Assembly (NCBI GenBank): GCA_964457335.1
Contig: CAYWGD010000027.1
Coordinates: 1-64,000, forward strand
Length of the DNA: 64,000 nucleotides
Direction: 5' to 3'
Source: CAJBVW01 sp964457335
GTDB lineage: Bacteria > Myxococcota_A > UBA796 > SXON01
Position numbers and translations under genes: made by a program. This document shows, piece after piece, positions 8,090 through 15,995 of this stretch; within the stretch, counting starts at the first letter, position 1; every line of letters starts with the position of its first letter. The notes under the pieces are model-generated. The model was not told the origin of the DNA. It did no database searches and saw only the letters and a list, made by a program, of their open reading frames with translations.

Positions 8090-9595
8090 ATGGTCCGCAC
8101 GCTCGCGCTGCTGGTGCTCGTCGGGTGCAGCACCGACTACAAGGACGAGGGGGAGGAGCCGGTCACCGTGGACGACACGGGGTCCGGGGACACCGACACC
8201 GGGGAGACCGCCGAGCCGCCCGTGGACGACGACGGCGACGGCTACACCTCCGACGAGGACTGCGACGACGGCGACGTCACCGTGTACCCGGGCGCGGAGG
8301 AGCTCTGCGACGGCCGGGACAACGACTGCGACGGCCGCTTCGACATCGACTTCGACGCCGACGAGGACGGCGTGGCCGACTGCGAGGACGACTGCCCGGT
8401 GTACGCGGCGCCCCTGGCGACCGGCGACGGGCGGATCGTCGACCCCATCGGGACGATCCAGGAGGCCGTGGACCTCGCCGGGTCGAGCGGCTGCAACGAG
8501 GTCCGTGCCTACCAGGGGACGTACTACGAGAACGTGAGCTGGAACGGCTGGCCGGTGAACGCCGAGAGCGTGAGCGGGCCGGAGGTGACCACCATCGACG
8601 GGCAGGATCTCGACTCCGTCGTGGCCTTCGAGACGGCGGAGGGCGAGGACGCGCGCATCTACGGCTTCACGATCACCAACGGCGGCGGCGGCGAGGGCCC
8701 GGGCATCCGGGTGCGCTACGCCTCGCCGACGATCGAGGGGAACGTCATCACCGGCAACGTGTCCAACGTGGCGAATTGGCTCGGGGGTGGCATCCGTGTC
8801 TACGAGGGCGACCCTGTCATCGTCGACAACGAGATCACGGGGAACGACGCCGGCTACGGTGGCCCGGAGAACGGGTGCGACGGAGGCGGCATCAACGTGC
8901 GCGGCGGAGCGCCCTACATCGCGGGGAACCTCATCGCCGACAACACCGCCGGCGACGGCGGCGGCATCTGGATCGCCTACTCCGACGCCGTCATCGTGAA
9001 CAACGTGATCAGCGGGAACGAGGCGATGGACGGCGACGCGACGGCGGGCGGCCAGGGTGGCGGGATCAACGTCCAGATCTCCGGTCCGACCGGGCCGTTC
9101 ATCGCGTCGAACCTCATCACGGACAACGTCGCGTCGATGTTCGGCGGCGGGATCGTGACCTACGAGGCGAACGACAGCTACCCGTCGGCGCAGATCACCA
9201 ACAACACCATCGTGTTCAACGAGGTGACCGACACCGACAACGGCGCCGGGGTGTGTCAGTGGCGCCGGACCACGCCGACGTTCAAGAACAACATCGTCGC
9301 GTTCAACGCCGGTGTCGGCGTGTTCTCGGAGGATGACATGGACGCCACGTTCACGTACAACCTCGTGTACGGGAACGGCACCGACTACTCGGGCTTGAGT
9401 GGGGACGGCGGTGGCAACCTCGCCGTGGACCCCCTGTTCACCAACACGAGCGACGACGCGGACTGGACCAACGACGACTTCACGCTGCGGTCGGGGTCTC
9501 CGGCGATCGACGCCGGCGATCCGGGGATGAACGACGCGGATGGGAGTCGGAGCGATCTGGGCGCCTACGGGGGGCCCGAGGCGTCCGGCTGGTGA
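8090..9595 (+). CDS. Lipoprotein with MopE-like motif and right-handed beta-helix
   Basis: A 501-residue exported protein. The start is ATG 8090 (GGAGG 4 nt upstream), giving the signal MVRTLALLVLVGC with a lipobox at Cys13, then an Asp/Thr/Glu linker. Residues 45-90 hold a MopE-type calcium/copper-like motif with DGDGYTSDEDCDDGD and ELCDGRDNDCDGRFD. The rest is a parallel beta-helix seen as repeated GGGI and N-x-I-x-x-N rungs (residues about 190-430), and it ends with the SPAIDAGDPG...LGAYGGPE block that closes many such surface proteins. Likely an outer-membrane-anchored surface adhesin or polysaccharide-binding protein; the substrate is unknown. The frame is open upstream of 8090 but without a signal peptide. 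Confidence 0.85.
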   Translation: MVRTLALLVLVGCSTDYKDEGEEPVTVDDTGSGDTDTGETAEPPVDDDGDGYTSDEDCDDGDVTVYPGAEELCDGRDNDCDGRFDIDFDADEDGVADCEDDCPVYAAPLATGDGRIVDPIGTIQEAVDLAGSSGCNEVRAYQGTYYENVSWNGWPVNAESVSGPEVTTIDGQDLDSVVAFETAEGEDARIYGFTITNGGGGEGPGIRVRYASPTIEGNVITGNVSNVANWLGGGIRVYEGDPVIVDNEITGNDAGYGGPENGCDGGGINVRGGAPYIAGNLIADNTAGDGGGIWIAYSDAVIVNNVISGNEAMDGDATAGGQGGGINVQISGPTGPFIASNLITDNVASMFGGGIVTYEANDSYPSAQITNNTIVFNEVTDTDNGAGVCQWRRTTPTFKNNIVAFNAGVGVFSEDDMDATFTYNLVYGNGTDYSGLSGDGGGNLAVDPLFTNTSDDADWTNDDFTLRSGSPAIDAGDPGMNDADGSRSDLGAYGGPEASGW

Positions 9596-9687
9596 CCTCC
9601 GCGATCGACGGCGCCTCCTCCAGACCTATAACTTGCCTTTTCGTCTGGCCAACGGTGGAGACCTAGGTTGCCAGTCGAGGGGGAAAG

Positions 9688-11943
9688 ATGAGGTTGGGGA
9701 AGGGGGAAACCCGGGTCGCGCCGATGGCGATCGTGGCGGGGATGTCCCCCCTGTTCGCCCTTGCGGGCGGCTGCAGCTTCGAGCCCGGTGCCTTCCCGGA
9801 CGCCGGCCCGATCGAGGCCAACACCGTCGCGTGCGACTGCCGGTTCGCCGAGTCGGGATCCCGGACGCTGCGCATCCAGGCGAGCTCCGACGACGCCGAG
9901 CAGCTCGGCAGCGACATGGATCTCACCAGCACGGATCTCGATCTCGCCGAGAAGCGCGTCGGCCTGCGCTTCGACGCCCTCGGGCTGCCGCCCGGCGCGG
10001 TCATCCAGAGCGCCTACGTCCAGTTCTCCGCCGACGAGTCGGACGGCGGCACGACGGAGGTGGACATCCGGGCCCAGCTCCTCGCGGCCGCCCCGACGTT
10101 CACGACCACCGCCGATGACATCGGCGCGCGCGCTCCGCTCTCCGCCGTCCCCGTCGACTGGACCATCCCCGCGTGGTCCTCGGGTGACGAGGGCGCGGCC
10201 CAGCGCACGCCCGAGCTCGCGCCGCTCCTCCAGGAGCTGGTGAACCTGTCGGACTGGACCTCCGCGAGCCCCGTCGTGTTGATCTTCACCGGCGGCACCG
10301 GGCACCGCACCGCCGAGTCCTTCGACGGCGACGACAACGACGCCCCCGAGCTCGTGGTGACCTTCGCCACGGAGCTCGCGGCGGAGATCCCGACCTGCGC
10401 CACGAACCTCGACCGGGACGCGAACGGCTTCCTGGTGACCCCGGAGGCGACGTGTGACACGCTCGCGACGACCCTCGGTGGGCTGAACGAGGCGTGCGAG
10501 CTGCCGTCCTCCGTGACCTGCACGGTCGTGGACCAGAAGGACCCGAACGACGCGGACATCCCGGACAGCTTCCAGAGCCCGTCGTGCGCGGAGCCCTGCA
10601 CGCCGAACGACGTCGACGCGCCGACCTGCTCCGAGTACGACCCGGTCGAGTTCGCGGCCTGCCTGGAGCGCGGGAACCCACTCTCCACGTGCAAGGCGCT
10701 CCACGCGGCCGCCACGCACGCTGGCAGCGACCCGCCGGTCTGCGTGAGCTCGGGCAGCGCGCTCGCGTTCCACGCGGTCGGCCGTCGCAGCCACTGCGAG
10801 GTGGAGGGCACCTCCGAGATCGAGATCGGCGACGAGGAGCCGGAGCAGGACCCGACGACCGAAGGCGGCGTCGACATCGTGGGCGGGCCCTGCCCGGGCG
10901 CCGACTGCTACGTGCACTCCTCGTTCGCCTTCGACATGGAGCCGATCACCTTCGAGGTCCGCTTCGCCCGCGATCCCACGTTCGGGAACCTCGGCGCGGC
11001 GGGCGGCGCGAACGAGACCACGGTCCTCGACGACGGGCTCGCGAGCTTCGAGCCGGACACGGTGGACGGCACCGGCACGGGCCGGCGCGGCAGCGACGGG
11101 CTCGCCGTCACCACGTCGAACTCCGACGTGGTCGACGTGGGCGTCGACTGGACGGCCCGGACCTGCGACATGACCGGCACCCTCGGCGTCGGCGTGGGCG
11201 ACGACGGCGTGTGCGTCGAGGACGAGACCGTCGTGTGCAGCTCGGACGCCGACTGCGCCGGCGTGGGCGGCGCCTGCGACCTGCCGCCCGCGGACGACGC
11301 GGAGATGACCGTCGGCGTCGCGCTGCTCGGCACCCTCGTGAACCAGCCGCCCGACGCCGTGGCGGGCGCGGACCAGGCGATCGAGTGCACCTCGACGGCC
11401 GGCGCGACCTTCGTGCTCGACGGGCGCGGCAGCAGCGACCCCGACGGCAACCTCGCCCTCGCGAGCTGGCGCCTCGGGAGCCGCACCGGGACCGAGATCA
11501 GCCAGGATCTCCGGACCACCCAGGCGCTCGGGGTCGGTGACACCCGGACCTTCGTCCTGCGGGTCCTCGACACGTTCGCGCAGCTCGACGAGGACGCGAC
11601 GAGCGTGTCCGTCGCCGACACCACGCCGCCGACCATCGCGTGCAACGCGCCCGCGACCATCCGGCCGCGCGACGCCGGGCCGGACGCGGCCTACGCGGCG
11701 ACCGCCACGGACGTGTGCGACGCGAGCGTGGCGGCCGAGATCACCGGCTACGACTGCTTCATGTTCAACCCGGCCGGCAAGCGCGTCAGCAAGCTCGACG
11801 GGTGCGAGGTCTCGCTCGACGGCGGCACGCTCCGGGTGGAGGACTCCGGCGGCGTCGGCGACCACATCACGTGGACCGTCGAGGCGGTGGACGACGCGGG
11901 GAACGTCGGGACCACGACCTGCGAGATCCTCGTCGTGCGGTGA
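9688..11943 (+). CDS. Large Cys-rich lipoprotein with CBM96-like and PKD/HYR-like domains
   Basis: A 751-residue exported protein beginning with a basic segment, a hydrophobic stretch and lipobox LAGGC (Cys29). Residues 45-210 resemble the DNRLRE/CBM96-like jelly-roll found next to carbohydrate-binding modules: a SYVQFSADES-like strand (AYVQFSADES) and RAQLLAAAP. The middle (220-500) has many paired Cys and no recognised fold. Residues 555-640 look like a PKD-type Ig domain (NQPPDAVAGADQ, DGRGSSDPDG) and the C-terminus (645-751) like a HYR-type module starting DTTPPTIAC. The gene follows the 8090 lipoprotein by 92 bp and ends at a strong hairpin. A structural or adhesive role at the surface is inferred; no catalytic motif is seen. 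Confidence 0.8.
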   Translation: MRLGKGETRVAPMAIVAGMSPLFALAGGCSFEPGAFPDAGPIEANTVACDCRFAESGSRTLRIQASSDDAEQLGSDMDLTSTDLDLAEKRVGLRFDALGLPPGAVIQSAYVQFSADESDGGTTEVDIRAQLLAAAPTFTTTADDIGARAPLSAVPVDWTIPAWSSGDEGAAQRTPELAPLLQELVNLSDWTSASPVVLIFTGGTGHRTAESFDGDDNDAPELVVTFATELAAEIPTCATNLDRDANGFLVTPEATCDTLATTLGGLNEACELPSSVTCTVVDQKDPNDADIPDSFQSPSCAEPCTPNDVDAPTCSEYDPVEFAACLERGNPLSTCKALHAAATHAGSDPPVCVSSGSALAFHAVGRRSHCEVEGTSEIEIGDEEPEQDPTTEGGVDIVGGPCPGADCYVHSSFAFDMEPITFEVRFARDPTFGNLGAAGGANETTVLDDGLASFEPDTVDGTGTGRRGSDGLAVTTSNSDVVDVGVDWTARTCDMTGTLGVGVGDDGVCVEDETVVCSSDADCAGVGGACDLPPADDAEMTVGVALLGTLVNQPPDAVAGADQAIECTSTAGATFVLDGRGSSDPDGNLALASWRLGSRTGTEISQDLRTTQALGVGDTRTFVLRVLDTFAQLDEDATSVSVADTTPPTIACNAPATIRPRDAGPDAAYAATATDVCDASVAAEITGYDCFMFNPAGKRVSKLDGCEVSLDGGTLRVEDSGGVGDHITWTVEAVDDAGNVGTTTCEILVVR

Positions 11944-11949
11944 CCGTGC

Positions 11950-11983
11950 CCGGGCGGGGGGCCCTTCGCGGGCTCCCCCCCGG
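11950..11983. terminator. Strong GC hairpin between convergent genes
   Basis: Left arm CCGGGCGGGGGGCCC and right arm GGGCTCCCCCCCGG pair around a TTCGC loop with one bulge and one G-T pair. It starts 6 bp after the 9688-11943 stop and precedes the end of the convergent 12009 gene, so it can act on both transcripts. No T tract is present. Confidence 0.55.
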
Positions 11984-12008
11984 CTGCGCGCACGCTCGAC
12001 CCGCCGCG

Positions 12009-12854
12009 CTACCGGGCCCCGTCGTCCCAGGCGGTGTAGAGCCCGTCGTAGGGATCCCAGCAGATGACCCGGTCGGCGCCGTCGATGGCGAAGGTGGCGC
12101 ACTTCGTGCCGTCGGGGCGGGCGTGGGTGGCCGGGTCGAACACGACCGTCTGTTCCCCGGCGAGCTCCAGCTCGCCCTTCGCGCGGGTCGTGAGGTTCAA
12201 GGACCCGTCCACGCCGTTGTTCTCCGTCTCCACGTGGTAGCTGCCGGCGACCGCGAAGGCGCCGAGCCCCTCGACCTCTCCTTCGCCCCCGGACGCGATC
12301 ACGCAGTCGCGGGCGTGCAGGATCTCCACCTCGGTGTCCACGTCGCAGTCCACCTCGATCGAGGTCCGGAGCGTCGAGGCGAACCCGGGGGCGATCCCCG
12401 CGAGGTCGATCTGCTCGTGCACCGTCGTCTCGTCGACCTGCATCGCGTACGAGCCGTCGAACGCGCGGTGGTCCGTGTCGCTCGTGGCGGAGAAGGCCTC
12501 GAACGAGATGTCGATGTCGGGCGCGGGGGCGTACCACATCGCGTCCATGTCCTCCGCCCACAACCGGGCGCGGCCGTCCCACACCATCTCCGCGCTCTCG
12601 CAGCCGTCCGCCACGTAGGTGTCGTCGCCGACCGCCTCCGGGCACCCGGACACGTCGGCGTAGTGCTGGGCCGCGTCGGCGAAGGCGATCGCGGGCTGGC
12701 TCTGGTAGCCGAGCGCCACCATGTAGGCGGACAACAGCTCGGTGGCCGAGGCGGCCTCGAAGTCGGCGTCGTGGGCCTCGGCCGCGGGTTGCTGGGGTTC
12801 GGGCGGCTTCTCGGCCGAGCAGCCCACGAGCAGGATGAAGAGCGCGCTACGCAT
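12009..12854 (-). CDS. Lipoprotein of unknown function
   Basis: A 281-residue protein. The start is ATG 12854, placed by a GGAGGT 7 nt upstream and by a clear signal MRSALFILLVGC with lipobox Cys12; the longer open frame to 12965 would bury the signal. After a Pro/Glu linker the mature protein has an all-beta look in its C-terminal two thirds (alternating strands such as GSYHVETENNGVDGSLNLT and GELELAGEQTVVFD) with four or five Cys. I do not recognise the family. It is convergent with the 9688 gene and stands alone on its strand. Confidence 0.75.
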   Translation of the reverse strand: MRSALFILLVGCSAEKPPEPQQPAAEAHDADFEAASATELLSAYMVALGYQSQPAIAFADAAQHYADVSGCPEAVGDDTYVADGCESAEMVWDGRARLWAEDMDAMWYAPAPDIDISFEAFSATSDTDHRAFDGSYAMQVDETTVHEQIDLAGIAPGFASTLRTSIEVDCDVDTEVEILHARDCVIASGGEGEVEGLGAFAVAGSYHVETENNGVDGSLNLTTRAKGELELAGEQTVVFDPATHARPDGTKCATFAIDGADRVICWDPYDGLYTAWDDGAR

Positions 12855-13017
12855 CTGGTGACCTCCGGCCGCTGGTGGTGCAGGAGGTGTGCCACCGCGC
12901 CCGATGACGGACGGACGCCGATCGACGCGCTGGCAAGCCGTGTTTCCGCGATGAGTACACGACATCGCGGTCGCGCCCTCGCCGCGAGGAGGTCCCCCCC
13001 TCGCTCGCGGAGGCGAC

Positions 13018-13662
13018 TCAGCGCCGGTAGAGCGCCCGCGTCCGCTCGCTCACGGCGCGGGCGTGGGCTTCCACGGACCCGAAGCGCTCCGCCAGGATGT
13101 CGCCGCTGCTCGCGAGCATGGCGATGCCGTGCGCCAGCTCCCACTGGAGGAACGCATCGGTCATCGTGTCGCTCGTGGTGACGCCGCTCGCGCGCCGGGC
13201 GGCGTCCACGGCGTCGACCACGCGCTGGAAGGGGCGGGCCTTGCGCGCGCGGTCCTCGTCCGGGAGCCCCCCGAGCTTGACGTTGAACATCAGCTCGTAG
13301 GCCGGCGGGTCCTCGAGCGCCGCGTGCACGTAGCCGGTGGTGGCCGCGCACAGCCGATCCACGGCGTCACCCCCGGCGGCCTCCATGGCCGCGTGCAGGT
13401 GCGCGTCGAGGCGATCGAAGCCCTCGAGCGCGAGCGCGAGGAGGATGGCCTGCCGGCTCTCGAAGTGGTGGTAGGCCGCGGCGTGGGTCACGCCCGCGCG
13501 TCGCGCGACGCCGCGCAGGGAGAGCGCGGCCCAGCCGTGGGCCCGCAGCTCCACCCAGGCGGCGTCGAGCAGCGCGCGGCGGAGGTCCCCGTGGTGGTAG
13601 GGCTTGCGCCCGCCGGGGACCCCGCCGCCGGGACGCGGCTTGCCCGACTCCGACGTGCTCAT
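13018..13662 (-). CDS. TetR family transcriptional regulator
   Basis: A 214-residue repressor-type regulator. The DNA-binding helix-turn-helix occupies residues about 22-70 (RRALLDAAWVELRAHGWAALSLRGVARRAGVTHAAAYHHF), and the C-terminal ligand domain has the WHG-type pattern of TetR_C_13 proteins (YELMFNV, QWELAHGIAML). It starts 6 bp after the stop of the monooxygenase-like lipoprotein gene at 13669, so both are cotranscribed from the 14154 side. The perfect dyad at 14179-14207 in front of that operon is its most likely operator, which would make the operon autoregulated and may control the divergent 14353 gene as well. Confidence 0.9.
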   Translation of the reverse strand: MSTSESGKPRPGGGVPGGRKPYHHGDLRRALLDAAWVELRAHGWAALSLRGVARRAGVTHAAAYHHFESRQAILLALALEGFDRLDAHLHAAMEAAGGDAVDRLCAATTGYVHAALEDPPAYELMFNVKLGGLPDEDRARKARPFQRVVDAVDAARRASGVTTSDTMTDAFLQWELAHGIAMLASSGDILAERFGSVEAHARAVSERTRALYRR

Positions 13663-13668
13663 CGGGCC

Positions 13669-14154
13669 TCAGTACGCGTCCTCGCCGTGCTCGTCGAGCT
13701 GACGCCGCGCCTCGTCCCAGGTTGGCGGCATGTCCTCCCGCTCGATGGTCCACACGGCCGTCTCCGCGCGGTCCAGGTGGTCGGCGAGCTCGTACATCGC
13801 CCGGGCGCGGGCGTCGCTGTCGAGCCAGGCCTGCATGGCCTCCTCCGTCTCCCACACCGATACCGTGCGGTAGTCGTCGACGCTGAAGAGGACGAAGGAG
13901 GTGGAGGTCGCGACCAGCCCGGTGCGGTGCTCCATCGCCTTCATCATCTCGCTCATGTTCTCGCTGACCTCGTCGTTCGCCTCGGAGTGGTTCTCGGCGT
14001 CGAAGTACGTGCCGCTGACGAAGAAGGGGCCCTCGGCGTCGGTCGTGAGCACGCCGTTCTGGAAGCCGGGGCCGGAGAACGGCTGCTCCATCTGGCACGC
14101 GACGAGCGCGGGGAGGGCGAGGAGGGAGGCGATGCGCAGGGGGGTGGTGGACAT
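13669..14154 (-). CDS. Lipoprotein with monooxygenase-like (ABM-type) fold
   Basis: A 161-residue exported protein with signal MSTTPLRIASLLALPALVAC (lipobox Cys20). Residues 45-140 resemble the small ferredoxin-like ABM dimer fold: a strand FFVSGTYFDA, a helix with MSEMMKAMEHRTGLVATST, a strand FVLFSVDDYRTVSVWETEEAMQAWLDS and a final AVWTIE strand. ABM proteins act in antibiotic and haem oxidation, but an exported lipoprotein version is unusual and no catalytic residue can be named. The start ATG 14154 has a GGAG 6 nt upstream. It is the first gene of an operon with the TetR regulator and sits under the dyad at 14179-14207. Confidence 0.75.
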   Translation of the reverse strand: MSTTPLRIASLLALPALVACQMEQPFSGPGFQNGVLTTDAEGPFFVSGTYFDAENHSEANDEVSENMSEMMKAMEHRTGLVATSTSFVLFSVDDYRTVSVWETEEAMQAWLDSDARARAMYELADHLDRAETAVWTIEREDMPPTWDEARRQLDEHGEDAY

Positions 14155-14178
14155 GGGGGGCTCCTTTCGGGTGGAAGT

Positions 14179-14207
14179 CTGACCAGCGGTAAGTTGCCGC
14201 TGGTCAG
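14179..14207. promoter_or_regulatory. Perfect 29-bp dyad, probable TetR operator
   Basis: CTGACCAGCGG (14179-14189) and CCGCTGGTCAG (14197-14207) are exact inverted copies separated by TAAGTTG. The site lies 25 bp upstream of the lipoprotein-TetR operon start (ATG 14154) and 146 bp upstream of the divergent ATG 14353. TetR proteins bind dyads of this size next to their own genes, so self-repression is inferred. Confidence 0.7.
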
Positions 14208-14352
14208 ATGGTGCCGGCAGCCCGGGAGAGCGATCGGGGACGGGCGAAAAAATCCGTCGGCGGTCCCGAACGTCGCTGCCACACACCGGGACCCTGGCGG
14301 GAGGAGCGCCGCCGTACTTGTGGGATGCCCCCTCACCGAGAGGCTCCCGAAC

Positions 14353-15966
14353 ATGAAGTCCTTCCTTCCGATCCTCCTCCTCGCCGGCTGCGCTCCCGAC
14401 CTGACCGCGGACGACGAGGTCAAGACCACCAACTACGCCTTCACCCAGTTCAAGGACGCCGACGCCGCGGCCTGCTCCCACGCCGGGGTAGAGGCCGCGC
14501 TCGAGCAGCAGATGGCCACCTACGACCTCGTCGGCTGCGCGGTCGCCCTCGGCGACGAGGACGAGGTCCTCTACGTGCACGGCGAAGGCTCGGCGGAGCT
14601 CGACGCCAACCCGCAGTCCGTGCGCGCCTACACGGACCACCTCCCGGGCGCCGTCGCCTCGGTCTCCAAGATGCTCACGTCGGTGGCGCTGGTGCGCCTC
14701 TGGGAGGACGGCCACCTCGGCGCGGGCACCCTGGACGAGATCACCGTCGGCGACATGACCGACCCCGACTACGGGCTCGTGCTGCACGCCTCCACCCCGG
14801 CGTGGGTGGAGGACATCACGCTCGCGGAGCTCCTGTCCCACACGTCCGGCATCCAGGAGGACGACGGGAACTGGTGGGTGGAGGTGTCCTCGGGCGTGCA
14901 CCACTCCTTCTCGGGCACCGAGTCGGTCGACTGGGCCAACCCGCACTTCGCCCTGACGGCGGACGAGCTGGCCCACGACCACCCCGGCGCGATGCCGCGC
15001 GTCGCCCTGCGCGCCTTCGTGCCGCCCGGGACGCAGGACTACGATCCCGCGGCCACGTCGTCCTACTCCAACCTCAACTACCTCTACGCGGCGGCGATCA
15101 TCGACGCGGTGGTCACCCGCCAGGGCTTCGCCGGCTACGGCGCCTGGCTCGACGACGTCGAGCCCGGCTACGAGAGCTGGGTCTGGTTCGTCTGGACGGG
15201 CGATGGGGAGGACCTGGACGACGGGCTGTACTCGCTCGCGCTGAACCACCCCTGGCGCGAGGACGCCGGCGAGATCGAGGGCCTGCCCGTCGACTACGTC
15301 GACCCGTCGACCGAGGCCGCGGATTGGGAGTACTTCGGCTGGGAGTCCGGCTCCGGCGGCTGGACCCTGACGGTGGGCGACATGCTGCGCATGGTGCAGG
15401 CCGAGCGCGCCGACCGCTTCATCGCGAGCTGGGACGAGATCCGCACGATCCGCAGCGAGGTCCCGGGCGTGGGGGACTACGGCCTGGGCTGGCAGCAGGC
15501 CGAGAAGGTCGACGTCAACAACTACTACTACCTCGGCCACGGCGGCGGCATCCTGGGGTACGCGGCCGGCACCTACCGGGTGAACCCCCCCGGCACCACC
15601 GAGTCCGGCTTCGTCGCCTTCCACTGCAACACGGCGCCGGTCGACGCCAACGGGAAGATGCGCGCCATCGCGGTCCCGGTCGCACACGCCGTGTGGAGGG
15701 CCTGGGACGAGCGCTCGTTGATCTGCTCGAACGTGCAGGCCCCCGACGTGGTGTCCGGCAACTACCTGGACGGCTGGATCGGCGACGCCGAGGCGGCGAT
15801 CGCCCGGTACGGCGTCGACGGCGCCATCGACCAGGCCGCGCGGTTCACGAGCACCTACGCGGGCGCGGAGGCGCTCGAGGCGCTCGAGGCCGGGGACGTC
15901 GACCGCGCCGCCCAGTGCGCGCTCGTCTACATCGGCGACACGTCGGGCCGGTGGTCCTGCCGCTGA
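14353..15966 (+). CDS. Serine hydrolase lipoprotein, class C beta-lactamase fold
   Basis: A 537-residue exported enzyme. The start ATG 14353 gives MKSFLPILLLAGC with lipobox Cys13. The class C/esterase VIII motifs are present: nucleophile S103 with K106 (SVSK), Y238-S-N240 (in SSYSNLNY) and H396-G-G (in LGHGGGILGY), with TSGI near 165. These proteins are DD-peptidases, esterases or beta-lactamases; the substrate cannot be told from sequence. A 170-residue insertion-rich middle and a C-terminal tail rich in Ala/Glu helices are longer than typical AmpC. It is divergent from the TetR operon and may share its operator. Confidence 0.88.
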   Translation: MKSFLPILLLAGCAPDLTADDEVKTTNYAFTQFKDADAAACSHAGVEAALEQQMATYDLVGCAVALGDEDEVLYVHGEGSAELDANPQSVRAYTDHLPGAVASVSKMLTSVALVRLWEDGHLGAGTLDEITVGDMTDPDYGLVLHASTPAWVEDITLAELLSHTSGIQEDDGNWWVEVSSGVHHSFSGTESVDWANPHFALTADELAHDHPGAMPRVALRAFVPPGTQDYDPAATSSYSNLNYLYAAAIIDAVVTRQGFAGYGAWLDDVEPGYESWVWFVWTGDGEDLDDGLYSLALNHPWREDAGEIEGLPVDYVDPSTEAADWEYFGWESGSGGWTLTVGDMLRMVQAERADRFIASWDEIRTIRSEVPGVGDYGLGWQQAEKVDVNNYYYLGHGGGILGYAAGTYRVNPPGTTESGFVAFHCNTAPVDANGKMRAIAVPVAHAVWRAWDERSLICSNVQAPDVVSGNYLDGWIGDAEAAIARYGVDGAIDQAARFTSTYAGAEALEALEAGDVDRAAQCALVYIGDTSGRWSCR

Positions 15967-15995
15967 CAGCCGGCGCGGCGAGGTCGGCCCGCTCG

